Assembly (NCBI GenBank): GCA_934635385.1
Contig: CAKTZI010000006.1
Location: 57,596 to 121,595 of the forward strand
Reading direction: 5' to 3'
Length of the DNA: 64,000 nt
Source of the DNA: an uncultured Kiritimatiellota bacterium
GTDB taxonomy: Bacteria > Verrucomicrobiota > Kiritimatiellia > RFP12 > UBA1067
The notes under the pieces are model-generated. The model did not search any database and was not told the origin of the DNA. It was given only the letters and a program-made list of their open reading frames with translations. Shown here piece by piece: positions 8,260 through 15,554 of this stretch; position 1 is the first letter of the stretch; every line of letters starts with the position of its first letter. The translations under genes and the position numbers were made by a program.

Positions 8260-9107
8260 ACAAGGGACTGATCTGGATGCTCCATTCGGTGGAGGACGAC
8301 TCGCCGCGCACCGCGCGGTGCGAGATATTCCGCAACCTGACGGTTTCGCCCGCCTGTCTTGAACGGAAAATCTTGGATGCGCGGCGTGACGGCTGGACGT
8401 TCGTTTCGGGCGAACGTTTCCTGACGGACAAGCACGATGTGGCTGAACATCGGAACATCCTCATCACCATTGACGACGGGTTCCGAAACGTCTACACCGA
8501 GGCGTTCCCGCTCTTCCGGCGGCTGGACGTGCCGTTTGTCTTCTACCTCGCGACGGGGCTGGTCGAAAAGGGCTTTCGCATCTGCCCCTACGCGCAGCTG
8601 GACGGCATGATGCTGTTGGTGGACACGGCACTTGCGCAAGGCAAGGATCCTGATCGTTGTTTCCGCCGCTATCGTCGGCTCAAGCGCTATTTCCCGTTTC
8701 TGGACGGGCGCGCGGTCATGCGGCTGATCTTCGGCTCCGGGCTGGATTTCGAGGGCTATTTTCGCCAGTCGGTCGTGACGCCGGCGGAAGTCCGGGAGAT
8801 GGCCGCGTCCGGCTTGTGCGAGATCGGCTCGCACACCGTGCGTCACGTGCACGTCGATCGCATTCGGTCGGTCGCGCGCGAGCTGGTCGAGTCGAAAGCG
8901 AAGATCGAGGCGTGGACGGGGCTCCCCTGCCGGACGTTCTCCTATCCGTATGGGCATTTCAGTCCGAAGGCCCTGGCGCTCGTCCGTACGCACTTCGACT
9001 GGGCGACGCGTGACATCCGGAATCCGCCGTTTGCCGTGACGGATGCGTCCGACGACCATCTGCTGCCGCGCCAGATCATCACGCGCCAACAGGAGACCTA
9101 CCTATGA
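8256..9107 (+). CDS. Polysaccharide deacetylase (NodB-like)
   Basis: 283 residues from ATG 8256, overlapping the previous stop. NodB-family motifs are present in order: TIDDGF (residues 71-76, metal Asp pair), GSHTVRH (metal His pair, near 191-197), and the SYPYGHFS active-site motif (near 228). These are carbohydrate esterase family 4 enzymes that remove acetyl groups from N-acetylated sugars. There is no signal peptide, so it may act on a lipid-linked precursor in the cytoplasm. Overlap with glycosyltransferase genes on both sides supports a role in modifying the same surface polymer. Confidence 0.87.
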   Translation: MNKGLIWMLHSVEDDSPRTARCEIFRNLTVSPACLERKILDARRDGWTFVSGERFLTDKHDVAEHRNILITIDDGFRNVYTEAFPLFRRLDVPFVFYLATGLVEKGFRICPYAQLDGMMLLVDTALAQGKDPDRCFRRYRRLKRYFPFLDGRAVMRLIFGSGLDFEGYFRQSVVTPAEVREMAASGLCEIGSHTVRHVHVDRIRSVARELVESKAKIEAWTGLPCRTFSYPYGHFSPKALALVRTHFDWATRDIRNPPFAVTDASDDHLLPRQIITRQQETYL

Positions 9108-10174
9108 ACGAGCCTCAGCCCTGTTCTCCACCACTGACCGTCGACAAGAAGACCGACGCCTCTCCGAAGCCGCGTCATGTCGTCTTCGCGACGGATGACG
9201 GCGGCTTCCTGCCGCTGATGGTGGCCGTCCGCTCGCTGCTGGCGTCCGCTGACGCATCGCGTCCGCTCCGCGTTTCCGTCCTGACCGGCTGCGGCGCCCT
9301 GACGCGCGATCACGAGGCGGCCCTTGCGCGACAGGCGGCGGAATTCCCGTTCGCCCGCGTGGAAGTCATCAACTGCGACGAGCAGATGTCTCGCCACCAG
9401 GACGTCTTCGGAGGCGGAAAGGCGTGGGGCCGCATGACGTGGGCGAGGGTCTTTGTCGCCGAGCTCTTTCCCGAAGCGCACGGGAACATCGTCTATCTCG
9501 ACATCGATACGCTTGTCTGCCGCGACCTGTCCGACCTCTATGAGCTGGACTTGGCTGGAAAGGTGCTGGCTGCCGTGCCGGAGACGCGGCGGGACGCCTG
9601 CCGGGGGCGTGATGACATCTGGGATTCCGGGCTCATGCCGCCGGAGGCGACTGTCTATTTCAATGCGGGCGTGCTGGTTCTGAATCTGGAGGCGTTTCGC
9701 GAAGAGAACCTGCTGGCGCGCATCGTCGACTGGTATCGTGCGCATCGCGAACAGGCGACGCGCCTCGATCAGGACACGCTGAACGCCCTGTTCTGGAACC
9801 GCACGGTCTGGTTGCCGGCGCGCGACAACCACTGTGACGGCTGGCTGGAACGGCAGCTGCGGCAGAACGCCTCGGACGCCTACTGGCGCGGATGCCCGCC
9901 GCAGGAGATTCTGGAGGCCATTTGCGATCCGGCGGTTCTGCATTTCTGGGGCCCCCGGAAGCCCTGGAAGTGGAACCATCGTCCCGAAGGGCGGCGTTAT
10001 GAGGCCGTCCTGCGCAAAACGGGGCTGCTGAAGGGGGCCTTGCCCGGCACGACGGTTGTGCGCCGCATGGAAGGCCTCTTCTTCCGCGTCTACCATGGCA
10101 TCCTGCGTCGGATTGCCGCCGCACGTCTCCGGCGGTTGGCCCAAGGCTCGTTGTGCAACAGAAAGGATCCCTGA
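9104..10174 (+). CDS. Glycosyltransferase family 8 protein
   Basis: 356 residues, ATGA overlap with the deacetylase. GT8 features are clear: an N-terminal VVFATDDGGFLPLMVAV strand-helix, the metal-binding DxD in YLDIDTLV (residues 133-135), an NAGVLVLNLEA motif, a DQDTLNALF segment, and the HFWGPRKPW motif that closes the active site in this family. GT8 enzymes are retaining transferases using UDP-glucose or UDP-galactose, often in lipopolysaccharide core assembly. A basic C-terminal tail (RIAAARLRRLAQG) may attach it to the membrane. Confidence 0.9.
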   Translation: MNEPQPCSPPLTVDKKTDASPKPRHVVFATDDGGFLPLMVAVRSLLASADASRPLRVSVLTGCGALTRDHEAALARQAAEFPFARVEVINCDEQMSRHQDVFGGGKAWGRMTWARVFVAELFPEAHGNIVYLDIDTLVCRDLSDLYELDLAGKVLAAVPETRRDACRGRDDIWDSGLMPPEATVYFNAGVLVLNLEAFREENLLARIVDWYRAHREQATRLDQDTLNALFWNRTVWLPARDNHCDGWLERQLRQNASDAYWRGCPPQEILEAICDPAVLHFWGPRKPWKWNHRPEGRRYEAVLRKTGLLKGALPGTTVVRRMEGLFFRVYHGILRRIAAARLRRLAQGSLCNRKDP

Positions 10175-10175
10175 C

Positions 10176-10961
10176 ATGGAACTCCAACCCGTAAACGTCC
10201 TGACTCTCAAGTGGGGCACGCTTTATTCGGCGGACTACGTCAACCGCCTCTATCGCGGCGTGAAACGAAACCTCCATCGACCCTTTCGCTTTGTCTGCGT
10301 GACGGACGACCCGACGGGGTTGGCCGGTGGCATTGACGTCGTGCCGTTTCCGTCGCGTCCCATGGGCGTGCGCATGCCCGGCAAGTATGCGGGCTGGCCG
10401 AACATCTACGTCAAGCTGCTCGTTTTCGAGAAGGGGTTTGCCAATCTCTCCGGGCCGACGCTTTTCCTGGACATCGACCAGATCGTCACGGGCGACCTCG
10501 ACCGCTTCTTCGACTACAGGCCGGGCAAGTTCTGCATCATCCACAACTGGATCGAATGGCGCAAGCGACTCTTCCGCAAGGTCCCATTCTGCGGCAACTC
10601 GTCCTGCTTCCGCTTTGATGCGGGCGATGCGAGCGACTACATCTACCGCACGTTCCTCCGGGAGGGCGACATCGCGCTTGACCAGTCCCACTTCAGCACC
10701 GAACAGCAGTACATGACGCACGCCGTCGGCTTCGGGAACGTGAACTTCTGGCCGGCGAACTTCGTGCGCTCGTTCAAGCGCAGCTGCACGTGGCCCTGGC
10801 CGCTGAACCACTTCCTGACGCCGCGCCTGAACCCCGACACGGGCATCCTCTGCTTCCACGGCAGTCCGTCGCCCGAACAGGCGATCGCCGGCTTTCGCGG
10901 CAAGCACCTCAACACCTGGACGCGCCCCTGTCCCTGGGTCAGGGAGCTGTGGGAGCGGTAG
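10176..10961 (+). CDS. GT8-like glycosyltransferase
   Basis: 261 residues from ATG 10176, one base after the previous stop; an AGGA site lies just upstream. The pattern VNVLTLKWGTLYSADYVN, then FRFVCVTDD, then TLFLDIDQIV (DxD at 99-101) is that of nucleotide-diphospho-sugar transferases distantly related to GT8. A late CFHGSPSP segment takes the place of the family's HxxG motif. It closes the surface-glycan operon; the T3SS operon begins 50 nt downstream. Confidence 0.78.
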   Translation: MELQPVNVLTLKWGTLYSADYVNRLYRGVKRNLHRPFRFVCVTDDPTGLAGGIDVVPFPSRPMGVRMPGKYAGWPNIYVKLLVFEKGFANLSGPTLFLDIDQIVTGDLDRFFDYRPGKFCIIHNWIEWRKRLFRKVPFCGNSSCFRFDAGDASDYIYRTFLREGDIALDQSHFSTEQQYMTHAVGFGNVNFWPANFVRSFKRSCTWPWPLNHFLTPRLNPDTGILCFHGSPSPEQAIAGFRGKHLNTWTRPCPWVRELWER

Positions 10962-11011
10962 GGCGGCCAAGCGTGTAACCTTTTCCCGTCCGGTTCGTAG
11001 CGGGGAATGCT

Positions 11012-11302
11012 ATGAATGTCGAAAACTATACCAGGCCGGTTGACGGGCGGCCGACGGTCGTCGGGGCGGGCGGCGAACCGTCCTCTCCCGCGGTCGGGGG
11101 ACAGGCCCCGGCGGGGGACAGGCCCCTGACGGTGCGCGCGGCGGCGCAGGATCCGGCGGCGGAGGCGACGCGGCGGCTGGAGCCCGCCTGTGATGCGGCG
11201 GCGACTTCATGCGACAAGCTGGACGCGCTCATCAAGTCCGTTCTCGATTTCGCGCCCCCGCCGATGCCGAATTTTGATATAATGTCCGAAAATTCCTTGT
11301 GA
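11012..11302 (+). CDS. Small protein of unknown function at the head of the T3SS operon
   Basis: 96 residues from ATG 11012, ending in TGA that overlaps the GTG start of the following chaperone-like gene. The sequence is Ala/Pro/Gly-rich and probably disordered for residues 1-50, with a short helical C-terminal half (CDKLDALIKSVLDF). Bases 11095-11131 contain two copies of the dispersed GGGGACAGGCCCC element, translated in frame. No family recognised. Coupling to a chaperone gene makes a secreted T3SS substrate conceivable, but this is inference from position only. Confidence 0.5.
   Translation: MNVENYTRPVDGRPTVVGAGGEPSSPAVGGQAPAGDRPLTVRAAAQDPAAEATRRLEPACDAAATSCDKLDALIKSVLDFAPPPMPNFDIMSENSL
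11275..11283 (+). promoter_or_regulatory. Extended -10-like element inside the small gene
   Basis: TGATATAAT matches an extended -10 consensus exactly and stands out in GC-rich DNA. It lies 15 nt before the GTG start of the chaperone-like gene, so it may be an internal promoter for the T3SS operon. No -35 box is visible. Confidence 0.4.
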
Positions 11303-11703
11303 AAGAGACGGCTCTAAATGCGCTGGCCAAGGCCATTGGCTACCCGGAGGAGGTTCCCCTCGGCTCCGCTTCGTTCGCTTTTTCCGTCGATGGCGGGGCT
11401 GTCGAGGCGACGGTCGCGAACGGCCGGCTGATCCTGACGCGCGACCTGGCCGCCGCGTCGGACGTGGATCTCGCGCTGTTCGCGGGCTATGCGGCCGGGC
11501 GCGTGCTGCGCGAGGAGGCGGTGCTGGCCTGCGATCCCGCGACGGATCGCGTGATTCTCTGGCAGGATTTGCCCACGTCCGCCGACGCGGCGTTGCAGCG
11601 CCGCTTTTTCGAGGTGTTCGCCGCTTCGTGCGACTGGTGGCTGGCGCGTGTCAGGGGGGCCGAGACGGCGGCGGCGATTCCCGAACTGATGATTCGTCCG
11701 TAG
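11299..11703 (+). CDS. CesT-like T3SS chaperone (putative)
   Basis: 134 residues from GTG 11299 (GTGA overlap with the preceding gene). Size, acidic character and strand-helix pattern resemble class I T3SS chaperones of the CesT/SycE fold: an N-terminal helix LNALAKAIGYP, central strands (FAFSVDGGAVEATVANGRLILTRDL, given here only as a region), and a C-terminal helix. The next gene is the T3SS secretin and a second chaperone-like gene occurs at 14776. Assignment rests on pattern and context, not a diagnostic motif. Confidence 0.6.
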   Translation: MKETALNALAKAIGYPEEVPLGSASFAFSVDGGAVEATVANGRLILTRDLAAASDVDLALFAGYAAGRVLREEAVLACDPATDRVILWQDLPTSADAALQRRFFEVFAASCDWWLARVRGAETAAAIPELMIRP

Positions 11704-11721
11704 GGGGAGCAAGCGGGACTT

Positions 11722-13587
11722 ATGAAGAGATTGGCCTTGTTGACTGTCGCCTGTGCGGCGCTGAACCTCGGCGCGGCGGAGATTCCGTGGCGTGTTCCGG
11801 AATATTCGCTGACGGCGCGCAGCCTGAAGGTGCGCGACCTGCTGGAGACGTTTGCGGTCGCCGAGGGCGTGCCGATCGTCCTGAGCGAGGCGGTGCGCGG
11901 CGAGCTGTCGGGCGATTTCGACCGTGTGCCGGCGCGCGCGTTCTTGGATCGCGTCGCGACGGTGAACAACCTCACCTGGTACTACGATGGCGCGACGATC
12001 TGGGTCTACGGTTCGGGCGAGATTCTGACGACGCTCCTCGACTTGCGCTACATGAAGGCGGACGAGGTGCTGTCGCTCATGCGGGATCTTGGCGTCGAGG
12101 ACGCGCGCTTCCCCCTGAAGTCGGCGTCGGGCGGCGAGCTTGTGATGGTGTCCGGCCCGCCGCGCTACGTGACGCTCGTCGTCGACATGATCGCGAAGGC
12201 CGACCGTCTGCGCGAGCAGCGCACCTTCACGCAGCTGGAGACGCGCCTCTTTCCGCTGACGTACACGTGGGCGGACAACGTCAGCTTCCAGCGGTCGTCC
12301 GGCAACGGCGTCGAGACGTACACGTCGATCCGGGGCGTCGCGGCGCTCCTGCAGGAGATCATGCAGATCGGCGGCGAGAAGGTTCAGGAAGGCTCAAACG
12401 CGGTCGATCGCGCCGTCTCGGCGGTGCCCCAGCCGATCATCCGCCCGGAGAACCGGCTGAACGCCGTGCTGGTCCGCGACGCCGCGCCGCGCATGCCGAT
12501 GTACGCGGAGCTCATCCGCGAACTGGACCGTCCGCAGAAGCTCGTGGAGATCGGCGTGACGGTGCTGGAGCTTTCGCGTGAGGACGCCCTCGACTGGCAG
12601 CTGTCCCTCGGCGTCGGCGCGAGCAAGGACCGCCACAGCGGAAGCGCGGGCCAGAACGTCAGCAACCTGATGACGCCGGAGACGCTGGCCGGCCTCGGCG
12701 CGTCGGGCGCCTATTCCTATCTCGGCAAGCACGTGAACGTCCAGGCGAGCATCGCGGCGCTCAAGTCGAAGGGCAAGACCCGCAACATCGCGCGCACGTC
12801 GCTCCTGACGCTCAACAACATGACGGCCGAGCTGTCCGACACCGAGAGCTATTCCGCGAAGCTCGTGGGCGAGAAGGTCGCGAGCGTCGCGGAGACGAGC
12901 GCCGGCACGCGCCTCGCGGTCAAGCCGCGCATCGTCGAGCCGCCGGCGGGGGCGACCAACGTCGCGCGGCAGGTCTGGCTGACGCTGGAGCTGCAGGACG
13001 GCGGGCTCGACAGGCTCGCGACGGTCGATTCGCTGCCGACGAAGCGCACGACGACGCTGGAGACGCAGGCGTCCCTGCCGGAAGGCGAGTCGCTTCTGCT
13101 CGCGGGCTATTTCAAGGACATCGACGAGGAGTCGGGCTGGGGCATCCCGTACCTGCGCGACATCCCGTTCATCGGCTGGCTGTTCGGCGGCCATTCCCGC
13201 ACGCAGCAGACCGTTCAGCGGCTCTTCGTGCTGACGCCGCACGTGATCGACCCGTTCTTCAGCCTCAGCTCGCCGACACAGGACGTCTCGACCGTCCAGC
13301 TGCTGCGCCAGCGCGACGTGACGGGCGCCGAGCTGATGTCCGACGCGGCCGACCGCGACGACATGGCCCGCAAGGAGCGCGAGGCGGCGCTCAAGGAGAA
13401 GCGGACGATCCGCCACGAGCAGTTCGACGAGACCTACCGACGCAACGAGAAGGAGCGCGACTTCCGCCAGGAGCAGCGCGAGGCGGCCCGCGAGGAGAGC
13501 CGCGCGGCATGGGACCGCGACTTCGAGAGCCGTCAGGAGGCTTTCCGCAAGGAGCAGGAGGCGCGCGAGAAGGCGCGGAGAAAATAG
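11722..13587 (+). CDS. sctC: T3SS outer-membrane secretin SctC
   Basis: 621 residues with a signal peptide (MKRLALLTVACAALNLGAAE). N-terminal N0/N1-type ring domains (about 25-190) are followed by a secretin core. Core landmarks are VEIGVTVLELSREDALDW, GTRLAVKPRIVEPP, LPEGESLLLAGYF, GIPYLRDIPFIGWLFGG and RLFVLTPHVID. It forms the outer-membrane ring of the needle complex. Unusually, about 80 residues beyond the core (from near residue 540) form a highly charged, probably coiled-coil tail rich in Arg, Glu and Lys, not part of the usual secretin plan. A GGGGGAG site lies upstream of ATG 11722. Next is sctW after one base. Confidence 0.93.
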   Translation: MKRLALLTVACAALNLGAAEIPWRVPEYSLTARSLKVRDLLETFAVAEGVPIVLSEAVRGELSGDFDRVPARAFLDRVATVNNLTWYYDGATIWVYGSGEILTTLLDLRYMKADEVLSLMRDLGVEDARFPLKSASGGELVMVSGPPRYVTLVVDMIAKADRLREQRTFTQLETRLFPLTYTWADNVSFQRSSGNGVETYTSIRGVAALLQEIMQIGGEKVQEGSNAVDRAVSAVPQPIIRPENRLNAVLVRDAAPRMPMYAELIRELDRPQKLVEIGVTVLELSREDALDWQLSLGVGASKDRHSGSAGQNVSNLMTPETLAGLGASGAYSYLGKHVNVQASIAALKSKGKTRNIARTSLLTLNNMTAELSDTESYSAKLVGEKVASVAETSAGTRLAVKPRIVEPPAGATNVARQVWLTLELQDGGLDRLATVDSLPTKRTTTLETQASLPEGESLLLAGYFKDIDEESGWGIPYLRDIPFIGWLFGGHSRTQQTVQRLFVLTPHVIDPFFSLSSPTQDVSTVQLLRQRDVTGAELMSDAADRDDMARKEREAALKEKRTIRHEQFDETYRRNEKERDFRQEQREAAREESRAAWDRDFESRQEAFRKEQEAREKARRK

Positions 13588-13588
13588 G

Positions 13589-14779
13589 ATGCTCGACGCG
13601 GCCCAGATCATGCGCCAGGCACTTCAGGCAGGACGTTTCGACACCCTGCAGAACGAGGCGTTCTCCGCCGCCCAGACGAACAAGGCGGCGGTGGAGTCGG
13701 GGCAGGCGATGGGCTTCACGCTGCAGGTCATGGACGATCCGATGGCCGACCTCATGGACTCGATGGAGGAGCTGTCGTTCCAGTTCGAGGAGAAGGAGAT
13801 GAAGTCCGTCGCCGAGCGCAAGCTGGGCGCGGCGCGCGCGGGCCGCAGCGCCTACGTGACGGCGGTCGAGACCTGGCAGAAGACGATGCCCGACCTGCCG
13901 GGCGGACAGTTCATGGAGCGGATGCTCCGGGCGCTCCGCCAGATGGCGCGGGCGGGGCAGCCGATGGATGCGGGCGCGCTCCTGAAGATGCTGGGCGAAG
14001 GCTCGCGCGACCCCTCGCACCAGTTCGCGATGATCGACATCCTCGAGCAGGCGCTCGCGCCGGCGGATGCCGACCTCCACAAGCTTCTGGAGACGGCGAA
14101 GCAGGAGCTGACGCGGACGAAGGGGGCGGAGATCCGCGCGGGCATCAACCTCGCGTCGGTCGTCAACGCGAAGGCGCAGAGCCCGGAGGAGATGCAGGGC
14201 CTGCGCGACCTCTATCGCGGCGAGGTGCTGGGCTTCAAGTCGCCGCAGGACTGCTTCGCGTCGCTGCTGCAGACGCGCGGGGCCGGGCGACTCGCCGACG
14301 CGATCGACTTCCTGATCAAGGGCTGCGGCGTCGATTTGCAGAGCCCGTCCCCGTCGCAGAGCCCGGAGGAGCTGCGGCGCATCCTCGGCGACCTCCAGTG
14401 CGTGCAGGTGCTGAAGACCTGCCTCGACAAGCTCAGCGTCCTTGCGGGCAAGATGGCCTCGCAGTTCGGCGAGCCGTGCCTCTTGAACGGCGAGAAGCTG
14501 ACGGGGCGCGTGATGGATTTCACGCAGATGCCGTTCGTGAATGCCTCGAACATTGCCTCGCTCATTTCCACGTGCGGCCTTTCGCAGCTGCTTGCGCAGA
14601 TCTACTTCTGCACGGGCCTCATCGACGTCTTCCGCCAGCTGTCGCCGCGCCTCTTCGACCAGGAGGCCGACCGCTTCCGGCTGGAGGACGCCGCGCAGGA
14701 GCATCTCGACGGCCTTGTCGCCCGGCAGGAGGAGGCCGACCGCAAGAGCAGGGAACGGGAAGGGGGGCGTGCGGCATGA
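13589..14779 (+). CDS. sctW: T3SS gatekeeper SctW (YopN/CopN family)
   Basis: 396 residues, largely helical. The N-terminal FEEKEMKSVAERK region and central helical hairpins match the HrpJ domain of YopN/InvE/CopN. The C-terminal ~90 residues (FVNASNIASLISTCGLSQL...) correspond to the TyeA-like part, so YopN and TyeA functions are fused as in Chlamydia CopN. The role is to plug secretion until host contact and order translocators before effectors. It is followed with a 4-nt overlap by a chaperone-like gene, mirroring yopN-sycN and the scc-copN pair. Confidence 0.82.
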   Translation: MLDAAQIMRQALQAGRFDTLQNEAFSAAQTNKAAVESGQAMGFTLQVMDDPMADLMDSMEELSFQFEEKEMKSVAERKLGAARAGRSAYVTAVETWQKTMPDLPGGQFMERMLRALRQMARAGQPMDAGALLKMLGEGSRDPSHQFAMIDILEQALAPADADLHKLLETAKQELTRTKGAEIRAGINLASVVNAKAQSPEEMQGLRDLYRGEVLGFKSPQDCFASLLQTRGAGRLADAIDFLIKGCGVDLQSPSPSQSPEELRRILGDLQCVQVLKTCLDKLSVLAGKMASQFGEPCLLNGEKLTGRVMDFTQMPFVNASNIASLISTCGLSQLLAQIYFCTGLIDVFRQLSPRLFDQEADRFRLEDAAQEHLDGLVARQEEADRKSREREGGRAA

Positions 14780-15162
14780 TCGCGTCCTGGATCGCCGAAA
14801 CCGTCCGCGCCTTCGGGCGCGCGCTGGGGCTTTCGTCCTTCGCGCTCAACGAACGCGGCGCGGCAGGCGTCCGCTTCGAGAACGGGCGCGCGCTCTACCT
14901 CGAATGTGGCGAGGGCGGGCTGATGGTCTCGGTCGGCGTCGCGGCCGATCCGTCGGCGGACACGATGCGCAAGCTGCTCGCGCGCGCGCATCCTGCCGCG
15001 CAGGCGCTCGGCCTTCGCGTGCGGGCGGTCTGGATCGAGAAGGCGGGCGAAGCGCGCTTCGTGGCGCGGCTTGACGAACGGGACCTGACGGCGGCGGGAC
15101 TGGACCAGGCGTTCCGCGCGCTTTGGGCGGCGGCGGACTACTTCGGGAGGGCCGTGGCATGA
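14776..15162 (+). CDS. CesT/SycN-like T3SS chaperone
   Basis: 128 residues from ATG 14776, overlapping the sctW stop. The N-terminal amphipathic helix, a central RFENGRALYLECGEGGLMVSVG strand region (abridged) and a C-terminal helix with AFRALWAAADYF fit the small dimeric chaperones that escort YopN-type gatekeepers. Position between sctW and sctV equals sycN in Yersinia. An in-frame extension upstream is a shadow of sctW. Family call is by fold pattern and synteny. Confidence 0.65.
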   Translation: MIASWIAETVRAFGRALGLSSFALNERGAAGVRFENGRALYLECGEGGLMVSVGVAADPSADTMRKLLARAHPAAQALGLRVRAVWIEKAGEARFVARLDERDLTAAGLDQAFRALWAAADYFGRAVA

Positions 15163-15542
15163 ACCTGAGCCGGGTCACGGAGGGCGTCAGCTTCAACACG
15201 GGCATCTCGATGTCCGAGTACAACGAGGCGCCGGCGGGGCAGACCAAGGGGATGACCCAGGGGACGGTCCTGCCGGGGTCGACGACGGTTTCCGAGGCCC
15301 TGAACGGCATCTTCCCGAAAGACCCGACGGTCGACGGCGCGATCCTCGGCATGCTGGCGGCCGAGGGAAACGCGACGCAGCTCCGCTCGGCGAACGGTTT
15401 CCGGCTCGCGACGCGCCGGGCGATCCGGACATTGCGCGGGCGGAAGGGCGCGGCGGCGCAGCGGGCGGCGGACGAGCTGGCGGCGCTTCTGGAGGACACG
15501 GAGCTCCTGGACTTCTACCGGGCGTCGCTCCTGGAAAGTTAG
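15159..15542 (+). CDS. YscX-like T3SS protein (candidate SctX)
   Basis: 127 residues from ATG 15159, overlapping the chaperone stop. Yersinia has sycN-yscX-yscY-lcrD in this place. The C-terminal AADELAALLEDTELLDFYRA pattern resembles the conserved helical C-terminus of YscX (alternating Leu around a DD/ED-LL core), and length is close to YscX (122 residues). The N-terminal half is Ser/Thr/Gly-rich and likely flexible, as in a secreted early substrate. A YscY-like gene occurs at 21791. The assignment is plausible but needs profile comparison. Confidence 0.5.
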   Translation: MNLSRVTEGVSFNTGISMSEYNEAPAGQTKGMTQGTVLPGSTTVSEALNGIFPKDPTVDGAILGMLAAEGNATQLRSANGFRLATRRAIRTLRGRKGAAAQRAADELAALLEDTELLDFYRASLLES

Positions 15543-15554
15543 GGTGAGCGACAC

